From contig JAAZNF010000042.1 of NCBI GenBank assembly GCA_012798435.1, forward strand, positions 1 to 64,000: 64,000 bases of DNA. The letters are read 5' to 3'. This DNA is from Myxococcales bacterium (GTDB lineage: Bacteria > Myxococcota > B64-G9). The notes under the pieces were generated by a model that worked only from the letters and a program-made list of their open reading frames with translations, made no database searches and was not told the origin of the DNA. Both the position numbers and the translations under genes were made by a program. Positions 55,367 through 64,000 of the stretch are shown in pieces. Position 1 is the stretch's first letter; each line of letters opens with the position of its first letter.

Positions 55367-56876
55367 TCGCCACCTCCCAGAGCCGTCCCAGGTCTCCGTC
55401 GTCCACGAGCACGGAGAAGCCGCCCCTGCGCTGCAATGCCTCGGGGACCCTGGGGCCATCCACCAGCGTGCTCCACAGAACGTAGCGCGGCGAGAAACGC
55501 GCGATCACGTCCTCCCAGCCGGGCTCGAGCAGAACCAGGCGCCGGTAAGCCTCATGGACTGCGGGCGGGTAGGGGTCGTTGCGCCCGTCGATGAAGACCG
55601 CGAACTCGGGTCCCGCCAGGTACGACACCGCGCCTCCCAGGTGGTAGCTATTGAGCACCCGGCCCGGCGGCTTCTGGGCCAGGGCCTTGAGGGCGCGAGC
55701 CGGAAAGACGCGCTCGTCGAGGCGGTCAATGAGTGGCGCGGGAGAGAGCGCGGCGTGAATCACCAGCGCGATCAGCCCGGCCCCCAGCCAGGCATGGCCG
55801 CCGCAGCGCTGCGACCAGGCGAACACTTGGTGGTCCGCGCGCCACAGGGCCCGCGCCGCCGGAGTCATGGGAACGGTCCGGGTTTCACCGGGCCTCGGGA
55901 GCAGATCCGCGAGCAGCACCCACAGACACGCCACCGCCAGGAGCGAGAACCGCTCGTGGCGAAAAGCCAGGGCGGAGAAAAAGACCGCCGGGAGCAGACG
56001 CGAGAACGACACCCGCCGGGCCCACAGCGTCGCGCCGAGCGCCAGCAGGATTGCCACCAGCCAGGCCTGCCCCTCGGGTGTGTCCAGCGTGAGCGAACGC
56101 CATTCCTGGATGTCGGCGCTCGAGCCCCTCACCCAGAAGCCCAGCGGGTAGAGGCAGGTGCGCCACCCCTCCGGCGAGGCCGCCGCCGCCAGGAAGGACA
56201 AAGCGGTGCAGGCCAGCCCGGCGAGGTTGCCACGAGCCAGGCGGCGCTCATCGAGGATCTTTCCGGTCACCGATAGCCCCAGCAGCGCCACCCCGGCGAT
56301 CCAACTGGCGTGAAGGTTCGCCCAGACCGCGCAGAGCGGGGGGGCCCACCACAGCGCACGCCCCCGGCCGGCGAGGTGCTGGCGAACGAGCAGGAGGGAG
56401 AGCAGGAACAGGAGGTTGCCAAAATGGTAGGCGCGTTCGAAGAGCAGCACGTCCGCCTGGGACCAGATGACCATCGAGGTTCCCAAAAGCGGCAGCAGGC
56501 CGCCACCGCCTTGCGGGCTCGCCGACAGGCGCCAGGCGAGGAGCACCTCGAGGGCGAGCGCCAGCGCGAGGAGCAGCTTCACCCCCACCGCGCCCAGGGT
56601 CGAAGCCATCGCTTCGGCCGCCACCCCGAAGCCCCACTCGTGCGGGAACCAGGGCCGATCGGCGTTGGGGCTGAAGGGCTCGGCGGCATGGAAACCCTGG
56701 GACAGGATGTGGCGCCCCTGGGAGAGGTTGAAGAAGATGTCGAAGTCCTGTACGTGCGAGAGCGCCGCCGGGAACAACAGCAGCAGCGCCAGGCACACCG
56801 CCGGGCCGGGGAGCAGCAGGCGTCGCCAGCGGCAAGGCTGCGGCAGAAGAGGCGGTTTCGCGGTCGCAAACGTCAT
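55356..56876 (-). CDS. Multi-pass membrane protein, possibly GT-C-like
   Basis: A 506-residue protein with about ten hydrophobic helices, a first loop FDIFFNLSQGRHILSQGFH and PWFPHEWGFG after TM1, and a soluble C-terminal domain of about 120 residues with FIDGRNDPYP. The architecture and the acidic/His first loop are those of GT-C-type enzymes or polysaccharide ligase relatives, but no diagnostic motif is certain. ATG 56876 is used; GTG 56894 is an alternative. Its end overlaps nth, and the broken GT39 gene follows, so the three form one transcript. Confidence 0.78.
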   Translation of the reverse strand: MTFATAKPPLLPQPCRWRRLLLPGPAVCLALLLLFPAALSHVQDFDIFFNLSQGRHILSQGFHAAEPFSPNADRPWFPHEWGFGVAAEAMASTLGAVGVKLLLALALALEVLLAWRLSASPQGGGGLLPLLGTSMVIWSQADVLLFERAYHFGNLLFLLSLLLVRQHLAGRGRALWWAPPLCAVWANLHASWIAGVALLGLSVTGKILDERRLARGNLAGLACTALSFLAAAASPEGWRTCLYPLGFWVRGSSADIQEWRSLTLDTPEGQAWLVAILLALGATLWARRVSFSRLLPAVFFSALAFRHERFSLLAVACLWVLLADLLPRPGETRTVPMTPAARALWRADHQVFAWSQRCGGHAWLGAGLIALVIHAALSPAPLIDRLDERVFPARALKALAQKPPGRVLNSYHLGGAVSYLAGPEFAVFIDGRNDPYPPAVHEAYRRLVLLEPGWEDVIARFSPRYVLWSTLVDGPRVPEALQRRGGFSVLVDDGDLGRLWEVANER

Positions 56877-56977
56877 CGGCGGATACGTTGACACCCGCGC
56901 GCTTCCGGGTCAACCTGAACGACACACCTGGCGCGCCGCGCATGGCCTCCGCCCGGGCTTCGCTGTCAATGGTCTTT

Positions 56978-57017
56978 GATCGCTGTGCGGCTCGCTTCGC
57001 TCGCCATCACAGCGGTC
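56978..57017. repeat. Hairpin in a 259-base gene-poor gap
   Basis: GATCGCTGTG (56978-56987) pairs with CACAGCGGTC (57008-57017), nine Watson-Crick pairs plus one wobble, and the loop can fold again. No U-tract follows. I see no convincing gene in 56877-57135. Confidence 0.35.
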
Positions 57018-57135
57018 GGGCTTCGGCTCGTTTCCCGCCATGAGGAGCGTGCTGGTGTGCTCCTCTTCGTTGAAGAGAGCCCACGGTCTTTCAGGGCCTT
57101 TCCTTGTCGGCGGGTTTTCTTCGGGCTGCGGGCGG

Positions 57136-57624
57136 CTAGTCGTCGAGGTAGGCGGCGAGCAGCTGGGCTTGATCGAAGACCTTGGAGCGGTGGCAGCCCC
57201 ACACGTCGCACAGGGCCACCACGTTTCCATCATCCAGGGCTTCCGTCAGGTACAGCATGATCAGGTTCCCCTTGCCGCAGGTGCAGGGAGAGAGGATCGG
57301 TAGTTGGGCGCGGCACACCGGGCAGTAGACCTCGAGCTGGGTCCCGGCTTCGAAGCAGGCCTTTCCCTTCCGAGCATGGTCGCCATGGAAGGGGCTGAGG
57401 ATCACGTCCTGGCAATCCTTCCCGTCGGAGACGAGCAGCGAGATCCCCGGAGAACCATCGAAGAGCTGGCGGCGGTTGCGGACCAGGTTGTGCCCGTTGG
57501 GGCAGAAGGCCTGGGTCACCTGGATGATGACCTCCTCGACCTCGCGCGCTCGCGTGGCGGGGGAAGGCGGTGGCAGCCCGAACGGGCGATGAATTTTCGT
57601 TTTATCGATATTTTCCTTGGGCAC
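57136..57624 (-). CDS. Cys-rich protein with zinc-ribbon-like motifs
   Basis: A 162-residue protein of unknown function. Cysteine motifs occur in FCPNGHNL, VYCPVCRAQ and PCTCGKGN, suggesting one or two zinc ribbons, and another pair in LCDVWGCH. It has no signal peptide. It starts at GTG 57624 with GGAG six bases upstream. The promoter TTGCCA-17-TATATT at 57663-57691 is among the best in the window. Confidence 0.75.
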   Translation of the reverse strand: MPKENIDKTKIHRPFGLPPPSPATRAREVEEVIIQVTQAFCPNGHNLVRNRRQLFDGSPGISLLVSDGKDCQDVILSPFHGDHARKGKACFEAGTQLEVYCPVCRAQLPILSPCTCGKGNLIMLYLTEALDDGNVVALCDVWGCHRSKVFDQAQLLAAYLDD

Positions 57625-57662
57625 TGAAAACTCCAGTCACCCCCACGAATGGTGACGGATAG

Positions 57663-57691
57663 AATATACCTTCCGCCCTCTGTCCTGGCAA
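57663..57691 (-). promoter_or_regulatory. Promoter of the Cys-rich gene
   Basis: Minus strand TTGCCA (57686-57691), 17-base spacer and TATATT (57663-57668), both 5 of 6. The leader to GTG 57624 is about 32 bases. Confidence 0.6.
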
Positions 57692-57717
57692 GATCGGGTA
57701 ATGTACTGAAATAGAAT

Positions 57718-58215
57718 CTATTTTTTTTCTTTAGCCAGGAAATCCTGGACTGCGGCCATGGCCTCGGCGGGGGTTTTCACGCATACTGCAATTCCCTCGC
57801 GAATTGCAGAATTCTTCACAGGCCCAGGGTCGAACCGCAGGAGCACCAGGGGCTTTCTGTTCTTGAGCGCCATCCCCACCTCGGTCAAGGTGCCAGCGCC
57901 GCCGGGACAGGCCACCACCACGTCGCACGAAAGAACGTTGGCCAGGTTGCGGGCGTCCTGGAGGTTCGTGGCGATGGCGATGTCCACGAACTTCGAGGCC
58001 TCGTCGGGGTCGGGGCCTGGCAGGATGCCTACCACGAGCCCCTGGGCTTGCTTCGCCCCGCGGCTCGCCGCCTCCATGACTCCCGCGGGCCGGCCTCCGG
58101 TGAGAAGGGTGAAACCGGCCTCGGCGATACGGCGTCCGAGTTCCTCGGCCAAGGCCTCCACCTCGGGTGTGGCTTCGGCCCCGCCCATGACCCCGATGAT
58201 CTTTCTTCTGGCCAT
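57718..58215 (-). CDS. TIGR00725-family SLOG/Rossmann protein
   Basis: A 165-residue protein related to LOG-type cytokinin-activating phosphoribohydrolases and the SLOG superfamily: IIGVMGGAEATPEVEALAEELG, LTGGRPAGVMEAASRGA, and the nucleotide motif PGGAGTLTEVGMAL. The PGGxGTxxE motif is intact. It is the shorter TIGR00725 branch, whose ligand is unknown. ATG 58215 has AGGAGAG upstream. The last codons are a run of A. Confidence 0.87.
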   Translation of the reverse strand: MARRKIIGVMGGAEATPEVEALAEELGRRIAEAGFTLLTGGRPAGVMEAASRGAKQAQGLVVGILPGPDPDEASKFVDIAIATNLQDARNLANVLSCDVVVACPGGAGTLTEVGMALKNRKPLVLLRFDPGPVKNSAIREGIAVCVKTPAEAMAAVQDFLAKEKK

Positions 58216-58424
58216 CCGCTCTCCTCCTCTCATGGCCGTGTCCGTTCCGCGCGCCTCCGGCCCCCGTCCTTCCCTGCCGCAGGCGGCGGACCGCAGTCAC
58301 CGGGCGCATGATCCGGTGGAGCGCGGCTTCGCGCAAGGAAATAGTTGACCCCGGGCTCGTCTGGTAGCATGGATCTTACGCTGAGAAGCAGGGGGCGGAC
58401 GCGGAGGGCTGGAGTGCGCCGCAG

Positions 58425-60092
58425 ATGATCCGGATGTCCGCCGTATCTTGGTTGGTGGTTCTCGTGCTTGTCGGGCCTCGGCTCCCGACTTGGGCGGCGG
58501 AAGATCCCATCCGCTTGACCGTGATCTCGACCTCGGATTTCCACGGCGCGCTCGAACCCCGTACCCTCAGGTCCAAGCCCGACGAATCCCTCGGGGGAAT
58601 CGACATGTTGGCGGCGTACTTTGCCGCCCTGCGCCGGGCGAACCCCGGCGGGGTGATCCTGGTGGACGCGGGAGATTCCTACCAGGGGACCCTGCTGTCG
58701 GCGGCCAACGAGGGGAAGGCGGTCATCGAGTTCTTCAACGACCTCGGATACGACGCGATGACGGTGGGAAACCACGACTTCGACTTCGGCCCCGAGGGTT
58801 ACCACAGCACGCCGGTTTCCCCGAAGGACGATCCGCTGGGTGTCATCAAGAAGCGCATCGCCGAGGCCCGCTTCCCGTTCCTGGGCGCCAACATCTTCGA
58901 TCGTGCCACCGGCAAGCCACCCGAGTGGCGCAACTTTCAAGCGTACCGGATAATCAAAAGGAAGGGAGTCAATGTTGCCGTCATCGGCATGACCGCGGTG
59001 GACGTGCCGCTGACCACCCACCCGGCCAATGTCCACTCGCTGGAATTTCGGCCGTTGCTAACCACGTTGCGGCGATTGATTCCCGAGGTGCGCTCGCGCG
59101 GGGCCACGGTGATCATCGTGCTGGTCCACAGTGGCTTCGAACTCGTCGAACCGGGTGGCGAGGCGCGAGGGCCCCTGGCCGAACTGGCCGCCGCGCTCGA
59201 GGCGGAGGAGGTGGACCTCCTGGTGGGCGGCCACATGCACCACCCCCTGGCGGCGAAGGTGAACGGCATCCCCATCATGCAGGCGGGCGCCTACGGGACG
59301 AACTTCGCGCGGGCCGAGCTCTGGGTGGACACCAAGACGCGCCGGGTGCTTCGGGAGCGGACGCAGCTCGCGCCGGACAACCCGGTGTTGCGCCCGAGTC
59401 TTACCGGCCAGGCGCCCGTCTTTTCAGGACAGGCGCTGCTGCCCGAGAAGCGCTTCGTCCGGCGCTTGCAGGCGTACCGCCGCGGCGTGCAGCACCTCGA
59501 GAACATCCGCCTGGGCCGGGCCGAGCGGGCCCTGGCCAACCAGTGTGCTCTCGACTCGCCGCTGGGGGGGCTGGTGACCGATGCCATCCGGGCCTCCGAC
59601 CCGGGCATCCAGATCGCCATGTTCAATTCGGGCGGGCTGCGCGCCTCGATCCCCGAAGGGAACATCACCTTCGGGAAGATCTACGAGGTGCTACCCTTCG
59701 ACAACACCCTGGTGGTGCTGTCGCTCACCGGCGCCCAGATCCGAGAGATCCTCGAACACGGCCTGGCGGGCCGTTACGGCGCCATGGAGATCTCCGGCCT
59801 CCGGGTGTACGTGGACATGGGGGCAAAGAGCGGGGAGCGCTGCCGCCACATCTGTTTGGCGGGGGGAGGGGAGATCGACCCCGAACAGAGCTACGTGGTC
59901 GGGACCAACGACTTCGTCTTTACCGGCGGGGACGGGTACTTCACCTTCGCCCGGGGCCAGGAGGTGCGTCAAACGCATTCCTTGATCCGGGAGCTCGTCG
60001 CGGCCTACATTAAGCAGAAGGGCACGGTGGTCCTGCCCGAGGGGCCGCGCTACCTGCCCACTCCGAGCGACGGTGAGAGCACACCTCCATAA
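58425..60092 (+). CDS. Exported 5'-nucleotidase (UshA family)
   Basis: A 555-residue periplasmic metallophosphatase. A signal peptide (VSWLVVLVLVGPRLPTWAA) precedes the calcineurin-like domain: TSDFHGALEP, VDAGDSYQGT, TVGNHDFDFGP, VHSGFE and VGGHMHHP, all metal ligands in place. The C-terminal substrate domain has the NSGGLRASIPEGNITFGKIY segment and the GTNDFVFTGGDGYF motif that stacks the base. It would hydrolyse nucleotides and nucleotide sugars. ATG 58434 is an alternative start. The haem-motif lipoprotein gene overlaps its 3' end by 20 bases. Confidence 0.92.
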   Translation: MIRMSAVSWLVVLVLVGPRLPTWAAEDPIRLTVISTSDFHGALEPRTLRSKPDESLGGIDMLAAYFAALRRANPGGVILVDAGDSYQGTLLSAANEGKAVIEFFNDLGYDAMTVGNHDFDFGPEGYHSTPVSPKDDPLGVIKKRIAEARFPFLGANIFDRATGKPPEWRNFQAYRIIKRKGVNVAVIGMTAVDVPLTTHPANVHSLEFRPLLTTLRRLIPEVRSRGATVIIVLVHSGFELVEPGGEARGPLAELAAALEAEEVDLLVGGHMHHPLAAKVNGIPIMQAGAYGTNFARAELWVDTKTRRVLRERTQLAPDNPVLRPSLTGQAPVFSGQALLPEKRFVRRLQAYRRGVQHLENIRLGRAERALANQCALDSPLGGLVTDAIRASDPGIQIAMFNSGGLRASIPEGNITFGKIYEVLPFDNTLVVLSLTGAQIREILEHGLAGRYGAMEISGLRVYVDMGAKSGERCRHICLAGGGEIDPEQSYVVGTNDFVFTGGDGYFTFARGQEVRQTHSLIRELVAAYIKQKGTVVLPEGPRYLPTPSDGESTPP

Positions 60093-62160
60093 GCGCGGCC
60101 GACGCGCGCTGTCCTGGGCGTCCTGTTGCGCCCTCCTGGCCCTGGTGGCCTGCGGGGACGAGCTTCCTCCCGGTCTGGGCACCGATCTGGGGTTCTCGGC
60201 CATCGTGTTCGCCCAGCGGGCGGCGCCAACGCACGCCGGAGATCTCAGCGGCGCGGTGCGCTTTTTTCCCGGCGGCAACGTGGTGCTCCTCGACCCAGCC
60301 GCCCCGGCGGGCCGCAAGATCTCGCTCACCGGCATGACGGCGGGCGACGTACAGGGGCTGTCCGTCGCACCCGACGGCGCTTCGGTGATCGCCGCGGTTC
60401 GCACCTCCCCCGACGATCGGTTCCACCTCATCGAGGTTCGTCTGGAGGAAGAGGCCGGCCCGTGCTTCCTCGAGAATGGCGATCTCGGGCCGGCCTGCCG
60501 GCAGTTGAGTTTCGGCCCGGCCGACGACGTCGAGCCGTTCTTCTTGCCCGATGGAAGGGTCGCCTTCACGCGGCTGGATCCCGACGGGCCGATGGACGCA
60601 CGCGGGCGAGGGTTGGCACGCCGGTTGTGGGCAGTGGAGCTCGACGGTACCGGAGCCGCACTTTTAGACGTCGAGCCCAGCCACGTCCTGGGCGCTTCCC
60701 AGCTCCCCGATGGGCGGGTGTTCGCGGTGCGCTGGATGGAGGCGGGCACCGGCATGGTGTATCGCCCCGTCTTGCTCGATCCCATGGGCGTGGCGGGGGT
60801 CGTCGCCGACGGGCCCGCGGCCTCGGAGGACAGCGTGCCGCTCGGCCCCACCCAGGCCGATGACGGACGGCGGGTCGCCGCGTGCATTCCAGCCTTCCTG
60901 GCCTTCGGGGCCGGGACCGCCTGCCAGCGGACCTCGGAAGGGGTATGGCGTGGTGTCGTGGCCGGCCTGCCCGAGGGGTATGGCTGCTCGCCCGAAGGGC
61001 GGCTGCGGGATCCGGTGCCCATCAAGGACGGCCGCTTGCTGGCGGCGTATGCGCGGGTCCCCAACGGGTGCATGAACGCCACCGACGAGGCGCTGGCGAA
61101 GCCGGTGGATTTCTCGCTGGCGGTGATCGATCCCGCCTCGGGCGAGCGGGTCCCGTTGGGAAACACGCCTGGCCTCGCCGACGTCGTTCCCTGGCCGGTG
61201 GCGCCGCGCTCGTTGCTCGGCCCCGGCGTCTCCCTGCCGCCCAGGCCGGAAGGAAGCTGCGCCGAGGGCGGGGTGCTGTTCGAGGGGTTCGTCGGTGCCA
61301 AGGCGCTCACCCAGGGCGCCGTGCGCCTGCGGGTCCTGGCGGCGCTGTCGGGCGGAGACGCCCCCTGGCGGGTGGAGCTGGGCGCCGCCTCCGGCGCGGC
61401 CATCTGCGCCGGGGACAGCGACGGCAACGGCGCACCGGACACCTACGAGGTGCCGGTGTACGCCGACGGCTCGTTCCGGTTCCGGGCGCCGGCGGATACT
61501 CCGCTGCGGCTCCAGATCCTGGACCGCTACGGCGCCGCCCTGGCCGCCGACCCGTGGTGGCGAGGCGGGCCCGCCTGCTCGGTGCGCCAGTGCGCCGGTT
61601 GCCACGCCAACGATGGCCAACCTTCGGGATTGGATGGTTCGCAGGCGTATGCCGCGCCGGAAGGCCGCCTGGATGCGCCCGCCGCGGGACGGCGGAGCTT
61701 CGATTACGTCCGTGACATCCAGCCGATCCTCAACCGCTCCTGCGTCGCCTCCGGGTGCCATGACAGCGCCACCCGGGCCGGGGCCTACGTGGATCTCTCC
61801 GGCAACCTCACCGGCCTCGATTTGACCGGCGTGGCGGCGGGGATCTCCAGCCGGTCCTACCAGACCCTGCTGTGGGTCGATGCGCTGCGCGATCCCCAGA
61901 GCGGGCGCGTGCGGCAGTCCCGGGCGGCCTTCGTGGTCCCTGGCTGGGCGGCCCGGAGCCGACTCATGCAGAAGCTGGGCGCTCCCTGTCGCTTCGACTG
62001 CGCCGGGCAGTCGGCCTGGGCCCCCTGGGGCATGGCGGGGGCCTCGCGGCACCCCGAGGACCGAGGCGGCGCGTTTTCCTTGAGTGACGACGAGAGGCAG
62101 CGCATCCTGGAGTGGCTGGAAACCGGGGCTCCTTTCGTGAAGCCGGGGGCGGCGCCGTGA
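60073..62160 (+). CDS. Lipoprotein with beta-propeller-like domain and c-type haem motifs
   Basis: A 695-residue protein with a lipoprotein signal (WASCCALLALVAC). Residues 40-330 contain repeated GLSVAPDGASVIAAV and VFAVRWMEAGTG-like blades. The C-terminal third has a CAGCH haem-binding motif, a second atypical CVASGCH (C-x4-CH), and FDYVRDIQPILNRSC, typical of cytochrome-like proteins that carry a hydrazine-synthase-alpha-like (HzsA) domain. Electron transfer on the cell surface is plausible but unproven. The start is GTG 60073 inside the nucleotidase gene. Its TGA overlaps the GTG of ispG. Confidence 0.82.
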   Translation: MRAHLHKRGRRALSWASCCALLALVACGDELPPGLGTDLGFSAIVFAQRAAPTHAGDLSGAVRFFPGGNVVLLDPAAPAGRKISLTGMTAGDVQGLSVAPDGASVIAAVRTSPDDRFHLIEVRLEEEAGPCFLENGDLGPACRQLSFGPADDVEPFFLPDGRVAFTRLDPDGPMDARGRGLARRLWAVELDGTGAALLDVEPSHVLGASQLPDGRVFAVRWMEAGTGMVYRPVLLDPMGVAGVVADGPAASEDSVPLGPTQADDGRRVAACIPAFLAFGAGTACQRTSEGVWRGVVAGLPEGYGCSPEGRLRDPVPIKDGRLLAAYARVPNGCMNATDEALAKPVDFSLAVIDPASGERVPLGNTPGLADVVPWPVAPRSLLGPGVSLPPRPEGSCAEGGVLFEGFVGAKALTQGAVRLRVLAALSGGDAPWRVELGAASGAAICAGDSDGNGAPDTYEVPVYADGSFRFRAPADTPLRLQILDRYGAALAADPWWRGGPACSVRQCAGCHANDGQPSGLDGSQAYAAPEGRLDAPAAGRRSFDYVRDIQPILNRSCVASGCHDSATRAGAYVDLSGNLTGLDLTGVAAGISSRSYQTLLWVDALRDPQSGRVRQSRAAFVVPGWAARSRLMQKLGAPCRFDCAGQSAWAPWGMAGASRHPEDRGGAFSLSDDERQRILEWLETGAPFVKPGAAP

Positions 62161-63254
62161 GACGCCCCGGGGCCCGAACCGGCGCCGGGGATGGCCCCCG
62201 GTGCAGCAGAGCGGTCCGCATTGGCGCGGTGCGGGTGGGAGGGGGAGCGCCGGTGTCCATCCAGACCATGGCCAAGGCCGATCCGCGGGACACCGAGCGG
62301 ATCGTGCGGCAGCTCCGCGCGGCGCGCGCGGCGGGCTGCGACATCGCCCGCGTGGCGGTGCCCGATCTTACGGCGGCGCGCAGTATCTCCCGCATTCGGG
62401 AGCGGACGGGGCTCCCCATCGTGGCGGACGTTCACTTCGACCACCGGTTGGCCATCGAGGCCGCGCGCTGCGGCGCGGACGGGCTGCGGGTCAACCCCGG
62501 CAACCTGGGTGGCCCGCGCGCGGTGCGGGCGGTCGCTGAGGCTGCCCGCGCGGCCGGCATCCCCATCCGGGTGGGCGTCAACGCCGGCTCTCTGCCCAAG
62601 CGGGCCGGCCGGCCGGTGGCGGCCTCGGTGAGCGCCGTGGTCCGCGCCGCGCTCGACATGGCCAACGAGTTCTTCCGCTGCGAGTTTTTCGAACTCAAGG
62701 TCTCGCTCAAGGCCTTCGACGTGCCTCTCACCATCGCGGCCAACCGCGCCTTTGCCGCGGCCTCGGATCTCCCCATCCACCTGGGCCTCACCGAGGCCGG
62801 GCCGCCGCTCTCCGGCGCGGTGCGCTCGGCGGCCGCCCTGGCGCCGTTGTTGCTCGAGGGGATCGGTGACACCGTGCGCATCTCGCTGTCCGGATCGCCC
62901 GCGGAGGAGGTGCGCGCGGCGCGTACCTTGCTGGTGTGTCTGGGGTTGCGGAAGGGGGGCGCGGTCGTCTCCTGCCCCACCTGCGGCCGGACCTCGGCCG
63001 AGGTCGTGCCGGTGGCCCGAAGGGTGGAGCATTTCCTGGAAGAGAGCGGTCTTTCGCTGGTGGTGGCGGTGATGGGGTGCGAGGTCAACGGGCCCGGCGA
63101 GGCGCGCGCGGCGGACGTGGGGATCGCCTTCGGGCCGCGCGGGCGGGGGCTGCTGTTCGAAGGCGGGGTGGTGGTCGAGTCGGCCCCCAACCGCGAGCTG
63201 GAGAGACTCCTGATGTGCCGCTTGCGGCAGGCGGCGGAGGCGCGCCATGGATAG
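62157..63254 (+). CDS. ispG: 4-Hydroxy-3-methylbut-2-enyl diphosphate synthase
   Basis: A 365-residue IspG/GcpE, the penultimate enzyme of the MEP isoprenoid pathway. The TIM-barrel part has VGGGAPVSIQTMAKADPRD, ARVAVPD, PIVADVHFDHRLA and RVNPGNLG. The C-terminal iron-sulphur part has SCPTCGRT and VMGCEVNGPGEA with the three cluster cysteines. The start is GTG 62157, overlapping the stop of the lipoprotein gene (GTGA); the in-frame ATG at 62112 would lie far inside it. The DUF4388 gene starts inside its last codons. Confidence 0.95.
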   Translation: MRRPGARTGAGDGPRCSRAVRIGAVRVGGGAPVSIQTMAKADPRDTERIVRQLRAARAAGCDIARVAVPDLTAARSISRIRERTGLPIVADVHFDHRLAIEAARCGADGLRVNPGNLGGPRAVRAVAEAARAAGIPIRVGVNAGSLPKRAGRPVAASVSAVVRAALDMANEFFRCEFFELKVSLKAFDVPLTIAANRAFAAASDLPIHLGLTEAGPPLSGAVRSAAALAPLLLEGIGDTVRISLSGSPAEEVRAARTLLVCLGLRKGGAVVSCPTCGRTSAEVVPVARRVEHFLEESGLSLVVAVMGCEVNGPGEARAADVGIAFGPRGRGLLFEGGVVVESAPNRELERLLMCRLRQAAEARHG

Positions 63255-64000
63255 GCCACATGTCACCGCGGACGGCGACGTGATCGTTCCGCGCGGCTGC
63301 GCGGGGAAACTCGGTGCCGCGACGGGACCGCTGCAATCCCGGGAGCTCGGCGACGATGTGCTGCTCTCGGCCCACCCGCAACCCGGGGAGCGCGAGAAGC
63401 CCATCCTGTACGGCGATCTGCGCCTGTTCCACGTGGCGGAACTCCTGGCGCTGATCTCCACCATGCAGCGGGACGGCGTGCTGCACATCCTGGTTCCGGA
63501 CGCGAAGAAGAGCATCTTCTTCGCCGGCGGCGAGGTGGTGTTCGCCACCTCCACCGTGGAGGACGATCGCCTGGGCGAGATCCTGTGGCGCCAGGGGCGG
63601 ATCACCCTGGAGCAACTCAGTGCGGTGCAGGACCTGGTCACGCCGAAAAAGCGCCTCGGGGCGCTGCTGGTGGAACGGCGCCTGATCTCGCCGCGGGACC
63701 TCTACCGGGGCATCCAGGGACAGGTCACCGAGATCCTGTACAGCACCTTCCACTTCACCCGCGGGGAGTTCCTGTTCGTGGAGGACGCCACCGCACCGAA
63801 GAACGCCGTCCGCCTGGAGCAGTCCACGCGCGATCTCATCGCCGAGGGCATCCGGCGGGTCGAGGTCATGAACCGGCTGGAGGAGATCTTCCCCGACCGG
63901 GAGCTGGTCCCCGTCCCGCGTCCTTTGGCGGTGGAGGTGCGCCTGGGCGAGACCGAGCGTTACGTGCGCCACCTGGTGGACGGCAAGAGGACGGTCGCCC
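63247..64000 (+). CDS. DUF4388 (PATAN) domain protein, cut by the window edge
   Basis: A partial protein of at least 251 residues starting at ATG 63247, which overlaps the ispG end by eight bases. The DUF4388/PATAN domain is recognisable: YGDLRLFHVAELLALISTMQ, GVLHILVPDAKKSIFFAGGE, ATSTVEDDRLGEILWRQGRI and the GALLVERRLIS repeat. These domains occur in deltaproteobacterial gliding and signalling proteins. No stop is reached before 64000, so the C-terminus is unknown. Confidence 0.85.
   Translation, partial: MDRPHVTADGDVIVPRGCAGKLGAATGPLQSRELGDDVLLSAHPQPGEREKPILYGDLRLFHVAELLALISTMQRDGVLHILVPDAKKSIFFAGGEVVFATSTVEDDRLGEILWRQGRITLEQLSAVQDLVTPKKRLGALLVERRLISPRDLYRGIQGQVTEILYSTFHFTRGEFLFVEDATAPKNAVRLEQSTRDLIAEGIRRVEVMNRLEEIFPDRELVPVPRPLAVEVRLGETERYVRHLVDGKRTVA

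Noticed and set aside
58344-58370. TTGACC before the 5'-nucleotidase gene
   Set aside because: The nearest -10-like sequence (TAGCAT) is only 14 bases away, too close for a usual promoter.

Overview
The window is GC-rich throughout (roughly two thirds G+C by eye) and reads as chromosome of a myxobacterium-like (Myxococcota / former Deltaproteobacteria) organism. The grounds are a membrane Ser/Thr kinase with a PEGA tail, several PilZ proteins of the Myxococcus type, an AgmX/PglI-type protein, a DUF4388 protein, and many surface lipoproteins with Asp/Ala/Gly-rich linkers, Cys-rich repeats or parallel beta-helices. I see no phage, transposon, CRISPR array or rRNA. The one compositional outlier is a 314-base AT-rich intergenic block at 38061-38374.

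Layout. 1-5.6 kb: three exported TPR/lipoproteins on the minus strand (the first runs off the left edge), then a plus-strand ECF sigma factor with its membrane anti-sigma factor. 5.7-15 kb (minus): an overlapping operon of an exported protein, an exported ADP-ribosylglycohydrolase and the transglycosylase MtgA; a PilZ-Hsp70 fusion; a P-type ATPase overlapping a membrane WD40 protein. 15-27 kb: TPR proteins, a Ser/Thr kinase overlapping a beta-helix lipoprotein, a Cys-rich beta-helix lipoprotein, a trehalose synthase-maltokinase fusion and a Mn superoxide dismutase. 27-34.5 kb: an SRPBCC-like protein, an AgmX/PglI protein, tRNA-Arg(TCT)-osmC-dam, a membrane protein with a small partner, a nitroreductase-like protein, and two surface proteins. 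34.6-41 kb: an NtrC-type two-component system, the AT-rich region, a resolvase-fold protein lacking catalytic residues, and a membrane Fe-S oxidoreductase of the ETF-linked type. 41-48.3 kb: two PilZ proteins, a PEGA protein, unknowns, an ETF-beta-lysine-methyltransferase-like enzyme, a lipoprotein serpin behind a near-consensus sigma-54 promoter, and a GNAT-fold protein. 48.4-64 kb: a DUF99 protein, a sodium:solute symporter with a 41-residue membrane partner, an SDR, a Nudix hydrolase, a hotdog thioesterase, a glycosyltransferase broken by one in-frame stop, endonuclease III, membrane and SLOG proteins, a 5'-nucleotidase, a haem-motif lipoprotein, IspG and a DUF4388 protein cut by the right edge.

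How it fits together. Much of the content concerns the cell surface and signalling: ECF sigma/anti-sigma, Ser/Thr kinase, sigma-54 two-component system and predicted c-di-GMP receptors. Overlaps of the ATGA/GTGA type (6665, 8083, 12239, 17579, 31074, 62157) mark the operons. Sigma-70-like promoters recur in the form TTGnnn-17/18-TAnnnT. Three of them lie only 6-7 bases from a start codon with no Shine-Dalgarno sequence, which suggests leaderless mRNAs. The best candidates for undescribed biology are the sigma-54-driven serpin, the PilZ-Hsp70 fusion, the exported ADP-ribosylglycohydrolase operon, and the AT-rich divergent control region with its catalytically defective resolvase-fold protein.
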